A stretch of 7,029 bases of DNA from Desulfobacteraceae bacterium UBA2230 (GTDB lineage Bacteria > Desulfobacterota > Desulfobacteria > Desulfobacterales > Desulfosarcinaceae). Every line of letters begins with the position of its first letter. Within the stretch, counting starts at the first letter, position 1. Of the stretch, positions 1 through 6,363 are shown piece after piece. The translations under genes and the position numbers were made by a program. The DNA is taken from contig DDYQ01000120.1 in NCBI GenBank assembly GCA_002348005.1, positions 1 through 7,029 of the forward strand, written 5' to 3'. The notes under the pieces were generated by a model that was given only the letters and a program-made list of their open reading frames with translations, had not been told where the DNA came from and did not search any database.

Positions 1-3000
1 GATCTTCCAGATCTGCGTGCCGTCATCCGCCGAGGCAATCGGGGTCACCTCCATGCCGGTCCCCAGCAATCCTTCGATGCCGTCGATCACCTCGACCGGC
101 GGGCTGGGATAGGGCATCAGGATCATGTTCTGCAGGCCGGCCTGGGCGTTGGGGGTCTCGACCCCCAGGAAGCCGCTCATGCGACCGTACTCGTGCTCGA
201 AGGCCTCGCCCATCTCGTCCTGGATCATCTTGGGTTTGAAATCGATGGTCAGCCGGTTGCCCGACAGCGTGTCGAAGGTCAGCGCGGTGTCGTAGATCTG
301 CGCCAGTCCGGCGTACGGTCCGTTGGTCTGGAAGGTGGTGCCGTAGGCCGAGTTGTAAGCGCCCTGACCCACGATAATCGGGTGCTGGCCGCTTTCGAAC
401 ACACCGTTTCCGCCGAGGCTCGTCGCCCGGAAGGCGTTCTGCAGCGCGGCCAGGTCGAAGTTCTGGCCTGCACCGCTGCTCACCTTGATCTGCATGACGG
501 TGCGGGTGTTGGGGCCGTAGCCGGGCAGGACTGGCCCTACACCGCCGGTGGCGCGGTAGTCCCCGCTGCCGGTGTAGTAGTCGTAGCGCGGGTCGCGCGC
601 CGGGAAAGCCGCCGGGGCGTCGTTGTACAGGATCAGCGTCTGGCCGGCAAAGGCCGAGAAGTCCACGATCACATCGAAGCGTTCGGCCGGGGCGACCAGC
701 AGCGAGTGCTTGTCGACGTTGCCGGCGTTGAACACGGTGGGGTCGTTGACCCAGGTGGTGGGTTGGGCATCGACAACCACAGGGGCCGGCAGAAATCCGC
801 CCTCGGTGCCGATCACAATCCAGCTTGGGCCGGCTGTGCTCGCTATGGGGGTGGGGAAAACCGTCGCGTCCTCCAGGGCTGCCGCCACTTCAGCGGGGTT
901 CAGGTAAACTTCGGTGCAGGCCACGCCGGTGGATTCGGGCGCCGGGTCGGTGTTGGCGGTGTCGCAGAGCACGCCGTTGGCGTCTACCGCCTGGTACAGC
1001 GACAGGTTGAAGAAGCGGTCGTTGGCCGCGTTGAGCACGCGGAAGCGGTAGGGCTTGGGATCGACCGTCAAGGTCGGGTAGGCCGTGCCGTTGACCACGG
1101 GGGTGTCGTTGAACGACTCCATGCCCATGGAATTGTAGGGTACGCCCGGCATCAGCGGCGGTTCGCACCAGGTGGCGTCGGGGTCGCAGGTATCATCGAA
1201 GTAGGGGTTGTCGATCGGTCCGTACTTGATGCTCGATGTGGGCGGCCAGAACCAGGGGCCGTAGGCCCAGCGGCCGTACTCGTTGATGCCCGAGGCGTCG
1301 CCCGGGTTTTGCGCCGGCGAGTAGACGTGCGGCACCCACAGGCTGCCCTCGCCTCCCCAGCGGAGGACGTCCCAGGTCTCGTCCTGCATCATGAGCTGCG
1401 CTTCGTTGGGCACGAAGGTCTTGTCCTGGACGACCAGGGGAATGGTGGCGTCGGCTCCGGGGATGATGCCGCCGTTCACTAACGCCTGTTCGGTCGCATC
1501 GGTGATGATGTAGGGCGCAGCCTCGCCGGCATAGACGTTCAGGCGCGTGATGCCCCAGGCGTGATCGTGGTAGAACATCAGCCGGGCGCTCTGCTGGTTG
1601 GTGTAAAAGAAGGTCATCTCGCCGGCAGCCGGGGTGGGCATGTCGGGAACGTCCACCACGCTGACGCCCTCGGGGTAGCCATTGGTGACTTGATTGGCCG
1701 GGGTGATCCACTGGTGCGGCGTGCCGTCCGAAATCCACGGCGAGACGCCGCCGTGCAGGTGCAGGGTGGCGCGGTTGTCGGCGTAGCATAGGCCCTGTGC
1801 GACCATCATGTCTTTGTCCGGTCCGCTGCACATGGGTTTCTGGGGGTCGACCATGCTTGGGTTTTCCATCATCCATTCGTGCCCGGCTGCCGTCATGCCC
1901 GAGCCCATCACGGTGGAGTCGACCGGGATGATCAGGTTGCCGCCGGCGCCGGTGGGCAGCAGGTTGCGGAACAGGATGCGCACCGGGGTGTCCTTCTGGG
2001 CTACGATTGCAGGCCCAAGATAGTGGTACTCGCCGCCTGCCTGACGATAGCCGCGTAGCGTGGTCGGCGGCAGGTCCGAATGCATCTGCTCGGTGTACTC
2101 GCCCAGCTCGATGATGTAGTAGTCCGAGCCCGGATAGGTGGTGGTGTCGGGCACGGCCACCGGGATCTGCTGGCCGAGATTGTTCGGATCATTGAGTCCG
2201 GGCAGCGTGTCGACGAACTTCTTCAACCCGCCCATAATCACGGTGTTCTGGCCGGAGAGGTCGAGTACCTGAGCGCCGAAAGAATACGTGCGCGCCTGGG
2301 GAAAGACCGGGTAATCGACGCTGCCGAGCACGATATCCAAACCCTGTGTCGGCTGGACCGCCGGGTAGTGCAGGACATCTGGACCCGCGCCGGTATCGAC
2401 TGGGATGCCTTGGCCGTAGAAGGCGAGCAGGTCGCCCGCCTGGACTGCCAGGTTGGCCACGCCGAACGTGTAGATCGCGCTCACAGCAGGGTCTTCAAGC
2501 GCCGGCACGGTGAGAAGCCCACTGTCGAACACCACCGTATACACGTTCGCGTTGCCGGTGGGCCGCAGCACGTAGGCGTGAAATACGTTGCCGGCCGAGG
2601 GGAACGGACTGCCCCCTGGCGTCGCCTGGTTCCATGTCTGGAATGATTGGATCATCCCGTCCGGCAGCGCGGCCGGCATGGTCACAAAGACCGGAGCCAA
2701 CTCTCCAACGCCCACGGGGTAATCCGAAGCGTAGGCGCGGTCCTGCAGCGCGCTGCCGATGAAGAGCGTGGCGCCTTCAATTGTCGGCAGCGGACTGTTG
2801 GCATAGTTGGGGTGGCTGAAGTAGTACGGTGCTTCACCCGGCATCACCATGCTGGGGGCCACGTCCACCATCAACGGGTTCAGCTTGCCTTTACGGTAAG
2901 CTTTGGCCGCTGCGGCCTGCCGGTCGGCCTGGGTGATTTTTTTATCCTTTGCCAATCCGGGCGGCTCCTTGCCCTTTTGGGCAAACATCGGGCCGACCCC

Positions 3001-3057
3001 CCAGAGCAGGGCGACCAGCACCATACACGTGACCATCAAGAATTTTGATCGCTTCAT
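1..3057 (-). CDS. Large secreted CotA-like multicopper oxidase, 3' end outside window
   Basis: Copper enzyme of the laccase / CotA / bilirubin oxidase type, which oxidises phenols, metals or similar donors and reduces O2 to water outside the cytoplasm. The frame is open from ATG at 3057 for exactly 1019 codons to base 1, with no stop. Residues 1-26 are a Sec signal peptide. Residues about 118-268 form an extra beta-rich domain I do not recognise. The CotA-like core begins near K279 (KKFVDTLPGL). Seen copper ligands are HLHGG (H433, H435) and YHDHAWGITRLNVYAG (H497, H499). Further CotA-like blocks are FNDTPVVNG (about 649-657), PYRFRVLNAAND and APAERFDVIVDF. The window ends at DGTQIWKI, which aligns just before the HPIHLH motif of CotA, so the HPxHxH and HCH motifs are not visible. 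CotA has about 513 residues, so this protein is far larger. Cysteines pair by spacing (410/424, 624/631, 698/714). It has a good RBS and follows the ABM gene by 78 bases. The substrate cannot be read from the sequence. Confidence 0.93.
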   Translation of the reverse strand, partial: MKRSKFLMVTCMVLVALLWGVGPMFAQKGKEPPGLAKDKKITQADRQAAAAKAYRKGKLNPLMVDVAPSMVMPGEAPYYFSHPNYANSPLPTIEGATLFIGSALQDRAYASDYPVGVGELAPVFVTMPAALPDGMIQSFQTWNQATPGGSPFPSAGNVFHAYVLRPTGNANVYTVVFDSGLLTVPALEDPAVSAIYTFGVANLAVQAGDLLAFYGQGIPVDTGAGPDVLHYPAVQPTQGLDIVLGSVDYPVFPQARTYSFGAQVLDLSGQNTVIMGGLKKFVDTLPGLNDPNNLGQQIPVAVPDTTTYPGSDYYIIELGEYTEQMHSDLPPTTLRGYRQAGGEYHYLGPAIVAQKDTPVRILFRNLLPTGAGGNLIIPVDSTVMGSGMTAAGHEWMMENPSMVDPQKPMCSGPDKDMMVAQGLCYADNRATLHLHGGVSPWISDGTPHQWITPANQVTNGYPEGVSVVDVPDMPTPAAGEMTFFYTNQQSARLMFYHDHAWGITRLNVYAGEAAPYIITDATEQALVNGGIIPGADATIPLVVQDKTFVPNEAQLMMQDETWDVLRWGGEGSLWVPHVYSPAQNPGDASGINEYGRWAYGPWFWPPTSSIKYGPIDNPYFDDTCDPDATWCEPPLMPGVPYNSMGMESFNDTPVVNGTAYPTLTVDPKPYRFRVLNAANDRFFNLSLYQAVDANGVLCDTANTDPAPESTGVACTEVYLNPAEVAAALEDATVFPTPIASTAGPSWIVIGTEGGFLPAPVVVDAQPTTWVNDPTVFNAGNVDKHSLLVAPAERFDVIVDFSAFAGQTLILYNDAPAAFPARDPRYDYYTGSGDYRATGGVGPVLPGYGPNTRTVMQIKVSSGAGQNFDLAALQNAFRATSLGGNGVFESGQHPIIVGQGAYNSAYGTTFQTNGPYAGLAQIYDTALTFDTLSGNRLTIDFKPKMIQDEMGEAFEHEYGRMSGFLGVETPNAQAGLQNMILMPYPSPPVEVIDGIEGLLGTGMEVTPIASADDGTQIWKI
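2980..3057 (-). other. Sec signal peptide of the multicopper oxidase
   Basis: Residues 1-26: basic start (MKRSK), hydrophobic core (about residues 6-19), and a likely signal peptidase I site after MFA, with Q27 as the first mature residue. There is no twin arginine, so Sec rather than Tat export is expected. C11 lies inside the core and not in a lipobox, so a lipoprotein is unlikely. The mature start is charged and Lys-rich (KGKEPPGLAKDKK). Confidence 0.8.
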
Positions 3058-3063
3058 TGCAAA

Positions 3064-3068
3064 CCTCC
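3064..3068 (-). promoter_or_regulatory. Ribosome binding site of the multicopper oxidase
   Basis: GGAGG on the minus strand, six bases before the ATG at 3057. It fixes the start, and the signal peptide begins directly at this ATG. Confidence 0.85.
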
Positions 3069-3085
3069 ATTGTTGGTTCATGTTC

Positions 3086-3120
3086 AAAAAAGGCTCCCCC
3101 CTTGTGGATTGGCTGAGGGG
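3086..3120 (-). terminator. Weak hairpin plus T-run between the ABM and oxidase genes
   Basis: Read on the minus strand, CCCCT (3120-3116) can pair with AGGGG (3102-3098) across a 13-base loop. After a few G/C bases comes a run of six T (3091-3086). The stem is only five pairs and the T-run is offset, so this is at best a partial terminator or attenuator between the two genes. Co-transcription of the two genes is still likely. Confidence 0.25.
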
Positions 3121-3135
3121 CGCGGTTCTCTTGCT

Positions 3136-3474
3136 TCAATCCTGCCGCATTTCGATCCAGCAGAGCTCTCCCGTGCCCGGAATTGAAAAATGCGGGGCTT
3201 CGACGAAGAACCCGGTTTGATGTGGTTCCGGCAGCAGGCTCATCGCGCCCAGGAGCACTTTGAAATGCTCGGACTGCAGATGATCCGCAAGCGCTTGCCG
3301 GGACGCCCATTCTTCAATGAGGCAAAGTTCGTTCGGGTCTTCCGCGCTGTAGAAAAAGCCGCAGCGCAGACAGCCCTTCCGGCGCCTGATCAAGGGCACC
3401 AGGGAAACCAGGGTCTGGGTCAGCTCCTGGCGTTTTTCGGGAGTTACTTTCATATGGATGGTCAACAGGATCAT
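3136..3474 (-). CDS. ABM-domain (YgiN-like) putative monooxygenase
   Basis: A 112-residue protein of the antibiotic biosynthesis monooxygenase superfamily (dimeric alpha-beta barrel). Members oxidise quinols, polyketides or haem without classical cofactors, and some have no known reaction. Seen: first strand ILLTIHMKV (2-10), helix TPEKRQELTQTLVSLVPLIR (11-30), the family-like GCL turn (34-36), strand ELCLIEEW (49-56) and helix SRQALADHLQSEHF (58-71). The 20 or so C-terminal residues beyond the fold are unassigned. C35 and C38 form a CxxC in the GCLRCGF segment. I chose ATG 3474 because the next ATG (3453, M8) would remove the first strand. There is no Shine-Dalgarno before it, and the predicted sigma-54 start site falls almost on the ATG. 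The gene lies 87 bases after the activator gene and 78 before the oxidase, on the same strand. A quinone/phenol-related role beside a laccase-like oxidase is inference. The family call is fairly firm; the substrate is unknown. Confidence 0.85.
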   Translation of the reverse strand: MILLTIHMKVTPEKRQELTQTLVSLVPLIRRRKGCLRCGFFYSAEDPNELCLIEEWASRQALADHLQSEHFKVLLGAMSLLPEPHQTGFFVEAPHFSIPGTGELCWIEMRQD

Positions 3475-3485
3475 GCCGTAGAGAG

Positions 3486-3501
3486 AGCAAATTGCCTGCC
3501 G
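3486..3501 (-). promoter_or_regulatory. Sigma-54 (-24/-12) promoter of the ABM gene
   Basis: The minus-strand sequence CGGCAGGCAATTTGCT matches the RpoN consensus TGGCACG-N4-TTGCW at 10 of 12 defined positions, with exact GG-N10-GC spacing (GG at 3500-3499, GC at 3488-3487). Transcription should begin near 3475, next to the ATG at 3474. An A/T-rich stretch (about 3509-3540) separates it from the palindromic sites upstream, as is common between enhancers and sigma-54 promoters. A sigma-54 activator gene lies directly upstream. Confidence 0.7.
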
Positions 3502-3561
3502 TCAGGTGGAAAAAAGTGAAGATTGTGAAAAGTTGTTTTCTATCGACCAGATAGGCGATGT

Positions 3562-5970
3562 TCAAGAAACCGCCTGGATCGGGCCGGACGGCAGCCCGGC
3601 GGCGATATGTCGCGTCGGTGGCGATATATCGCGAGCGGCCAGCCGCATTGCCGGCCGATGAATGCCGAGTTTCTGCATCCTCGAGCGCAGAGTGCTGGGA
3701 GGCAGGTCCAGTATCGCGGCCGCGCCGTGCGGGCCGCTGATCTGCCAGCCGGTCTGCGCCAGGATCTTCAGGATATGGTCCCGCTCGGCCGCTTCCATGG
3801 TCTTGACTATTGTCAGAGAGGAGGCGGGCTTTTGTTCGAGTTCGTCCGCCAGGCGCAGGTCCGGTCCGGGACACAGGATGACGGCGCGTTCGATGACATT
3901 TTCCAGCTCGCGGATATTGCCCGGCCAGTCGTATTCCTGCAGGCGCTCCATCGTCTCGCGGCTGATGGAGCCGAACCGCTTGCCGCTTTTGCGTCCGAAC
4001 CGCTCGGCCATGGCCTGAACCAGCAGGGGGATATCTTCTTTGCGTTTGTGCAGGGGCGGAATGGTCAACGGGAAGACATTGAGGCGGTAAAAGAGGTCTT
4101 CGCGGAACCGGCCTTCGCGAACCTCCTGTTCGAGGTTGCGGTTGGTGGTGGCCAGGATGCGGGCATTGGCGCGCAGCGTCCGGGACGACCCCAGGCGTTC
4201 GAATTCATTGTCCTGGATGACCCTGAGCAGTTTGGCCTGCACGCCCAGCGGCAGTTCCGAAATCTCATCCAGGCACAGGGTCGAACCGTCCGCTGCTTCG
4301 AAGCGGCCGATCTGGCGGGCGTCGGAACCGGTGAAGGCCCCCCGCTCCCGGCCGAAAAGCTCGCTCTCGATCAGGCCGGCCGGCAGGGCGGCACAGTTTA
4401 CGGTGACCATCGGTCGGCCGCTGCGCCGGCTCATGCGGTGGATGGCGGAAGCGAGGAGCCCCTTGCCCGTGCCGGTCTCGCCCATGATCAGCACCGTGGC
4501 ATCGGTGGGCGCCACCTGTTCGGCTCTGTAAAGCACATATTTCAGCGCATTGCTCTGCCCGACGATGGGGCCGTGGCTTTGGGTCAAATTGATTTCTTCT
4601 CGGAAGAAGACGTTCTCCGCCTCCAGCCGGTCTTTCAGCAGCTTGATTTCCGAAAGGGCCTCGAGCAGTGACGTTTCGGCTTTTTTGCGATGGGTGATGT
4701 CGGTCACCACGGCAAAGCTCCCGGCGAACCGGCCCGCAGCGTCGAAGACGGCGCGCGGCGATACCAGGGTGTGGACCTGGGACCCGTCCCGATGGCGGAA
4801 GGTGATTTCGTAGGCTTGCGATATGCCTGCCCGCCGCCGTTCAAGCTGTTCGCTCAAGGTCTTCAGATCGGCCGGGTCCACAAACTTCTCCGGCGTCCGA
4901 CCGGTGAGTTCGTCGGAAGAATACCCCAGCATCCCGCAGAGTCTGCTGTTGGCATAGGTGCATTCATTCCTTTCGTTCATGATGACCAGGCCCTCGTTCA
5001 TGGTTTCCACGAGGGTGCGGTAGCGCCCTTCGCTTTCGGCCAAGGTTTTTTCGGCCTCCTTGCGCCAGGTGATGTCGCGCATGATGTCCAGCTTGGAAAT
5101 CGATCCATCCTCGTTCAGGAAGGGGGTGCTGAACACTTCATAGGTCTTGTTCGTTTTGGCAGAATAGCATTCCCATTGCAGCGATTCTTGTTTATACACA
5201 TGATCGTTCTGGCACCAGGGGCAAGGGGCGTCCAGATCGTGGAAGTATTCGTAGCACTTTCGGCCGTTGACCGGACCAAACTGTCTTTCGATGGCAGGAT
5301 TGACGTACTGGATGTTGTGACTGAGATCGACGATATGTACGCCGTCCTGCATGGTTTTGAGGATATTGTTGAGTTTGCGGCGCTCGCGCCACAGGATCCG
5401 TTCGGCCCGGGCGCGTTGTTCATCCTCCTCCCGCAGTCTCTGTGGGTCCTTGGCGGCCGCGCGCGCTTGTACCCGATGATCCATGAACTGCAAAGCTTCC
5501 CCGCAGAAGTCGCCGATGCGCATGTTGGACAGCGCGACCGCAGCGATTTCGCCGAACGCCGCTGCAACTCTGGCATCGTCGTGGCTGAATCCCCCCGGCT
5601 TGTTGGTGTAGACGAACAAACCCCTGATTTTGCCCCCGAAGGACAGCGGCGCGCAAAGGAGATTGCCCAGGAACCGGTACCCCGGGGGGCTGAGCTGCAC
5701 ATCACCGCTTTCACCAAGATCATTGCGGAACACGGCCTGGCCGGAACGCAGCACTTCATCTTGCAAGCCGCTCACCGGTATACCCGGACAGAAATCGGCC
5801 GTATGTCCGGCTCCCGTGGGTTCCACGAAAGGCACATCGATCTGCCGGCCGTCAGCGCGCACCATCGCAATGTATCCGGCCGCCGCCCCGATTAAACTCT
5901 TGCAGGACAAAAACATGGGCCGGGCGGTCTCGACAAAGGCGGTCGGGTCCGGAAAAGAGGAACAGTCCAT
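3562..5970 (-). CDS. Sigma-54 activator, GAF-PAS-PAS-AAA+-Fis (FhlA-like)
   Basis: An 802-residue bacterial enhancer-binding protein that hydrolyses ATP to open sigma-54 promoters. Order: GAF-like sensor (about 5-150), helical linker (about 167-202), PAS1 (about 199-302), PAS2 (about 315-430), coiled linker ending FFREEINL, AAA+ domain (about 463-694), Fis-type helix-turn-helix (about 748-770, AAAILDLPPSTLRSRMQKLG), and a 32-residue tail. AAA+ motifs: Walker A GETGTGKG (497-504), sigma-54 loop GAFTGS (544-549; the usual last residue is Ala), Walker B LCLDE (565-569), FREDLFYR with arginine fingers R623/R629, and WPGNIRELEN (682-691). There is no receiver domain, so it is a direct sensor and not a two-component response regulator. 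PAS1 carries C239, C250, C253 and C268. Start: ATG 5970 has GAGG eight bases upstream; the frame also opens at a TTG (6024) that lacks such support. The DNA of the tail holds two palindromic sites, probably its own enhancers. The signal sensed is unknown. Confidence 0.95.
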   Translation of the reverse strand: MDCSSFPDPTAFVETARPMFLSCKSLIGAAAGYIAMVRADGRQIDVPFVEPTGAGHTADFCPGIPVSGLQDEVLRSGQAVFRNDLGESGDVQLSPPGYRFLGNLLCAPLSFGGKIRGLFVYTNKPGGFSHDDARVAAAFGEIAAVALSNMRIGDFCGEALQFMDHRVQARAAAKDPQRLREEDEQRARAERILWRERRKLNNILKTMQDGVHIVDLSHNIQYVNPAIERQFGPVNGRKCYEYFHDLDAPCPWCQNDHVYKQESLQWECYSAKTNKTYEVFSTPFLNEDGSISKLDIMRDITWRKEAEKTLAESEGRYRTLVETMNEGLVIMNERNECTYANSRLCGMLGYSSDELTGRTPEKFVDPADLKTLSEQLERRRAGISQAYEITFRHRDGSQVHTLVSPRAVFDAAGRFAGSFAVVTDITHRKKAETSLLEALSEIKLLKDRLEAENVFFREEINLTQSHGPIVGQSNALKYVLYRAEQVAPTDATVLIMGETGTGKGLLASAIHRMSRRSGRPMVTVNCAALPAGLIESELFGRERGAFTGSDARQIGRFEAADGSTLCLDEISELPLGVQAKLLRVIQDNEFERLGSSRTLRANARILATTNRNLEQEVREGRFREDLFYRLNVFPLTIPPLHKRKEDIPLLVQAMAERFGRKSGKRFGSISRETMERLQEYDWPGNIRELENVIERAVILCPGPDLRLADELEQKPASSLTIVKTMEAAERDHILKILAQTGWQISGPHGAAAILDLPPSTLRSRMQKLGIHRPAMRLAARDISPPTRHIAAGLPSGPIQAVS
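3601..3633. promoter_or_regulatory. Tandem palindromic operator, probable enhancer for the activator
   Basis: Two copies of a 14-bp unit, ggcgatatgtcgcg (3601-3614) and ggcgatatatcgcg (3620-3633), differ at one base and have a 19-bp period. The core gcgatatatcgc (3621-3632) is a perfect 12-bp palindrome; the other copy is off by one symmetric pair. They lie in the last codons of the activator gene (encoding the ARDISPPTRHIAA tail), with centres about 130 and 150 bases upstream of the predicted sigma-54 start. That spacing, and two sites for an oligomeric Fis-type activator, fit an upstream activating sequence. Binding by this activator is inferred from proximity. Confidence 0.65.
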
Positions 5971-5978
5971 TATACTTG

Positions 5979-5982
5979 CCTC
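5979..5982 (-). promoter_or_regulatory. Ribosome binding site of the sigma-54 activator
   Basis: GAGG on the minus strand, eight bases before ATG 5970. It favours this start over the in-frame TTG at 6024, which would add 18 residues of no obvious domain character. Confidence 0.6.
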
Positions 5983-6068
5983 GCTGAATTCACCGGCTTC
6001 ATCGCAGCGCACAGACCTGCACAAAAAACTCTGCTGCAGTTGCTGTATGCATTTCCGTGCGGTTGCTT

Positions 6069-6086
6069 GTTCAATGGTTTTTGAAC
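6069..6086. repeat. Inverted repeat gttcaa-N6-ttgaac upstream of the activator
   Basis: Perfect 6-bp arms around tggttt, about 100 bases upstream of the activator's ATG and beside an A/T tract. Position and size suit a dimeric regulator's operator, but no known consensus is recognised. Confidence 0.35.
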
Positions 6087-6269
6087 GGGTGTGAAAAAAA
6101 GTTTTTTCCCATGCGAGAGGGCACTCCGTTGGGAGGCGCTTCGTGACCGCAAACCGGCAGAGCCGTTCAGCCTGAGGTTGAATGTCGGCCTATTGAGGTC
6201 TGACACGGCGCTCTGCTCCGTTCTGATTTTTTTAGATGTTGGGATTAAAGAAACGAGGATCAGTTATAT

Positions 6270-6319
6270 TACCCGGCGAACCTGATGAAGCATGTATACA
6301 GGAGCACTGTCGCCGGGTA
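6270..6319. repeat. Perfect 10-bp inverted repeat, possible RNA stem
   Basis: Arms tacccggcga (6270-6279) and tcgccgggta (6310-6319) are perfectly complementary and enclose 30 bases. Inside, cctg (6281-6284) and cagg (6299-6302) can pair, giving a two-part stem. It lies in the gap between the LOG and activator genes with no T-run on either side. It could be a folded RNA, a protein site or a mobile-element remnant. Confidence 0.45.
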
Positions 6320-6363
6320 TGGGGTGGGACACGTATTCACCTGTGCGGCATCCTGTACTTTGA

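Noticed and set aside
193..1482. Long plus-strand open frame (429 codons) opposite the oxidase gene, and similar ones at 2080-2646 and 2647-3048
   Set aside because: They are antisense to a continuous minus-strand frame with clear CotA-like motifs. Their products are low-complexity, Gly/Val/Arg-rich and match no family, as expected of GC-rich shadows.
1193..1876. 227-codon minus-strand frame inside the oxidase region
   Set aside because: It is out of frame with the oxidase; the true frame carries HLHGG and HDH at the same place. The product is Arg/His-rich nonsense.
3025..3027. C11 in the oxidase signal peptide as a lipoprotein cysteine
   Set aside because: The preceding residues (MVT) do not form a lipobox and the cysteine lies in the hydrophobic core, well before a good signal peptidase I site.
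3314..3874. 186-codon minus-strand frame spanning the activator end and ABM start
   Set aside because: Overlaps two well-supported genes in other frames and resembles no protein family.
3607..5895. Plus-strand open frames (3607-4671 and 4690-5895) opposite the activator gene
   Set aside because: Antisense shadows of the GAF-PAS-AAA+ coding sequence, with no domain features of their own.
5969..5974. TATAAT on the minus strand at the activator start
   Set aside because: It overlaps the ATG itself, so transcription from it would begin inside the gene; no -35 element is properly spaced.
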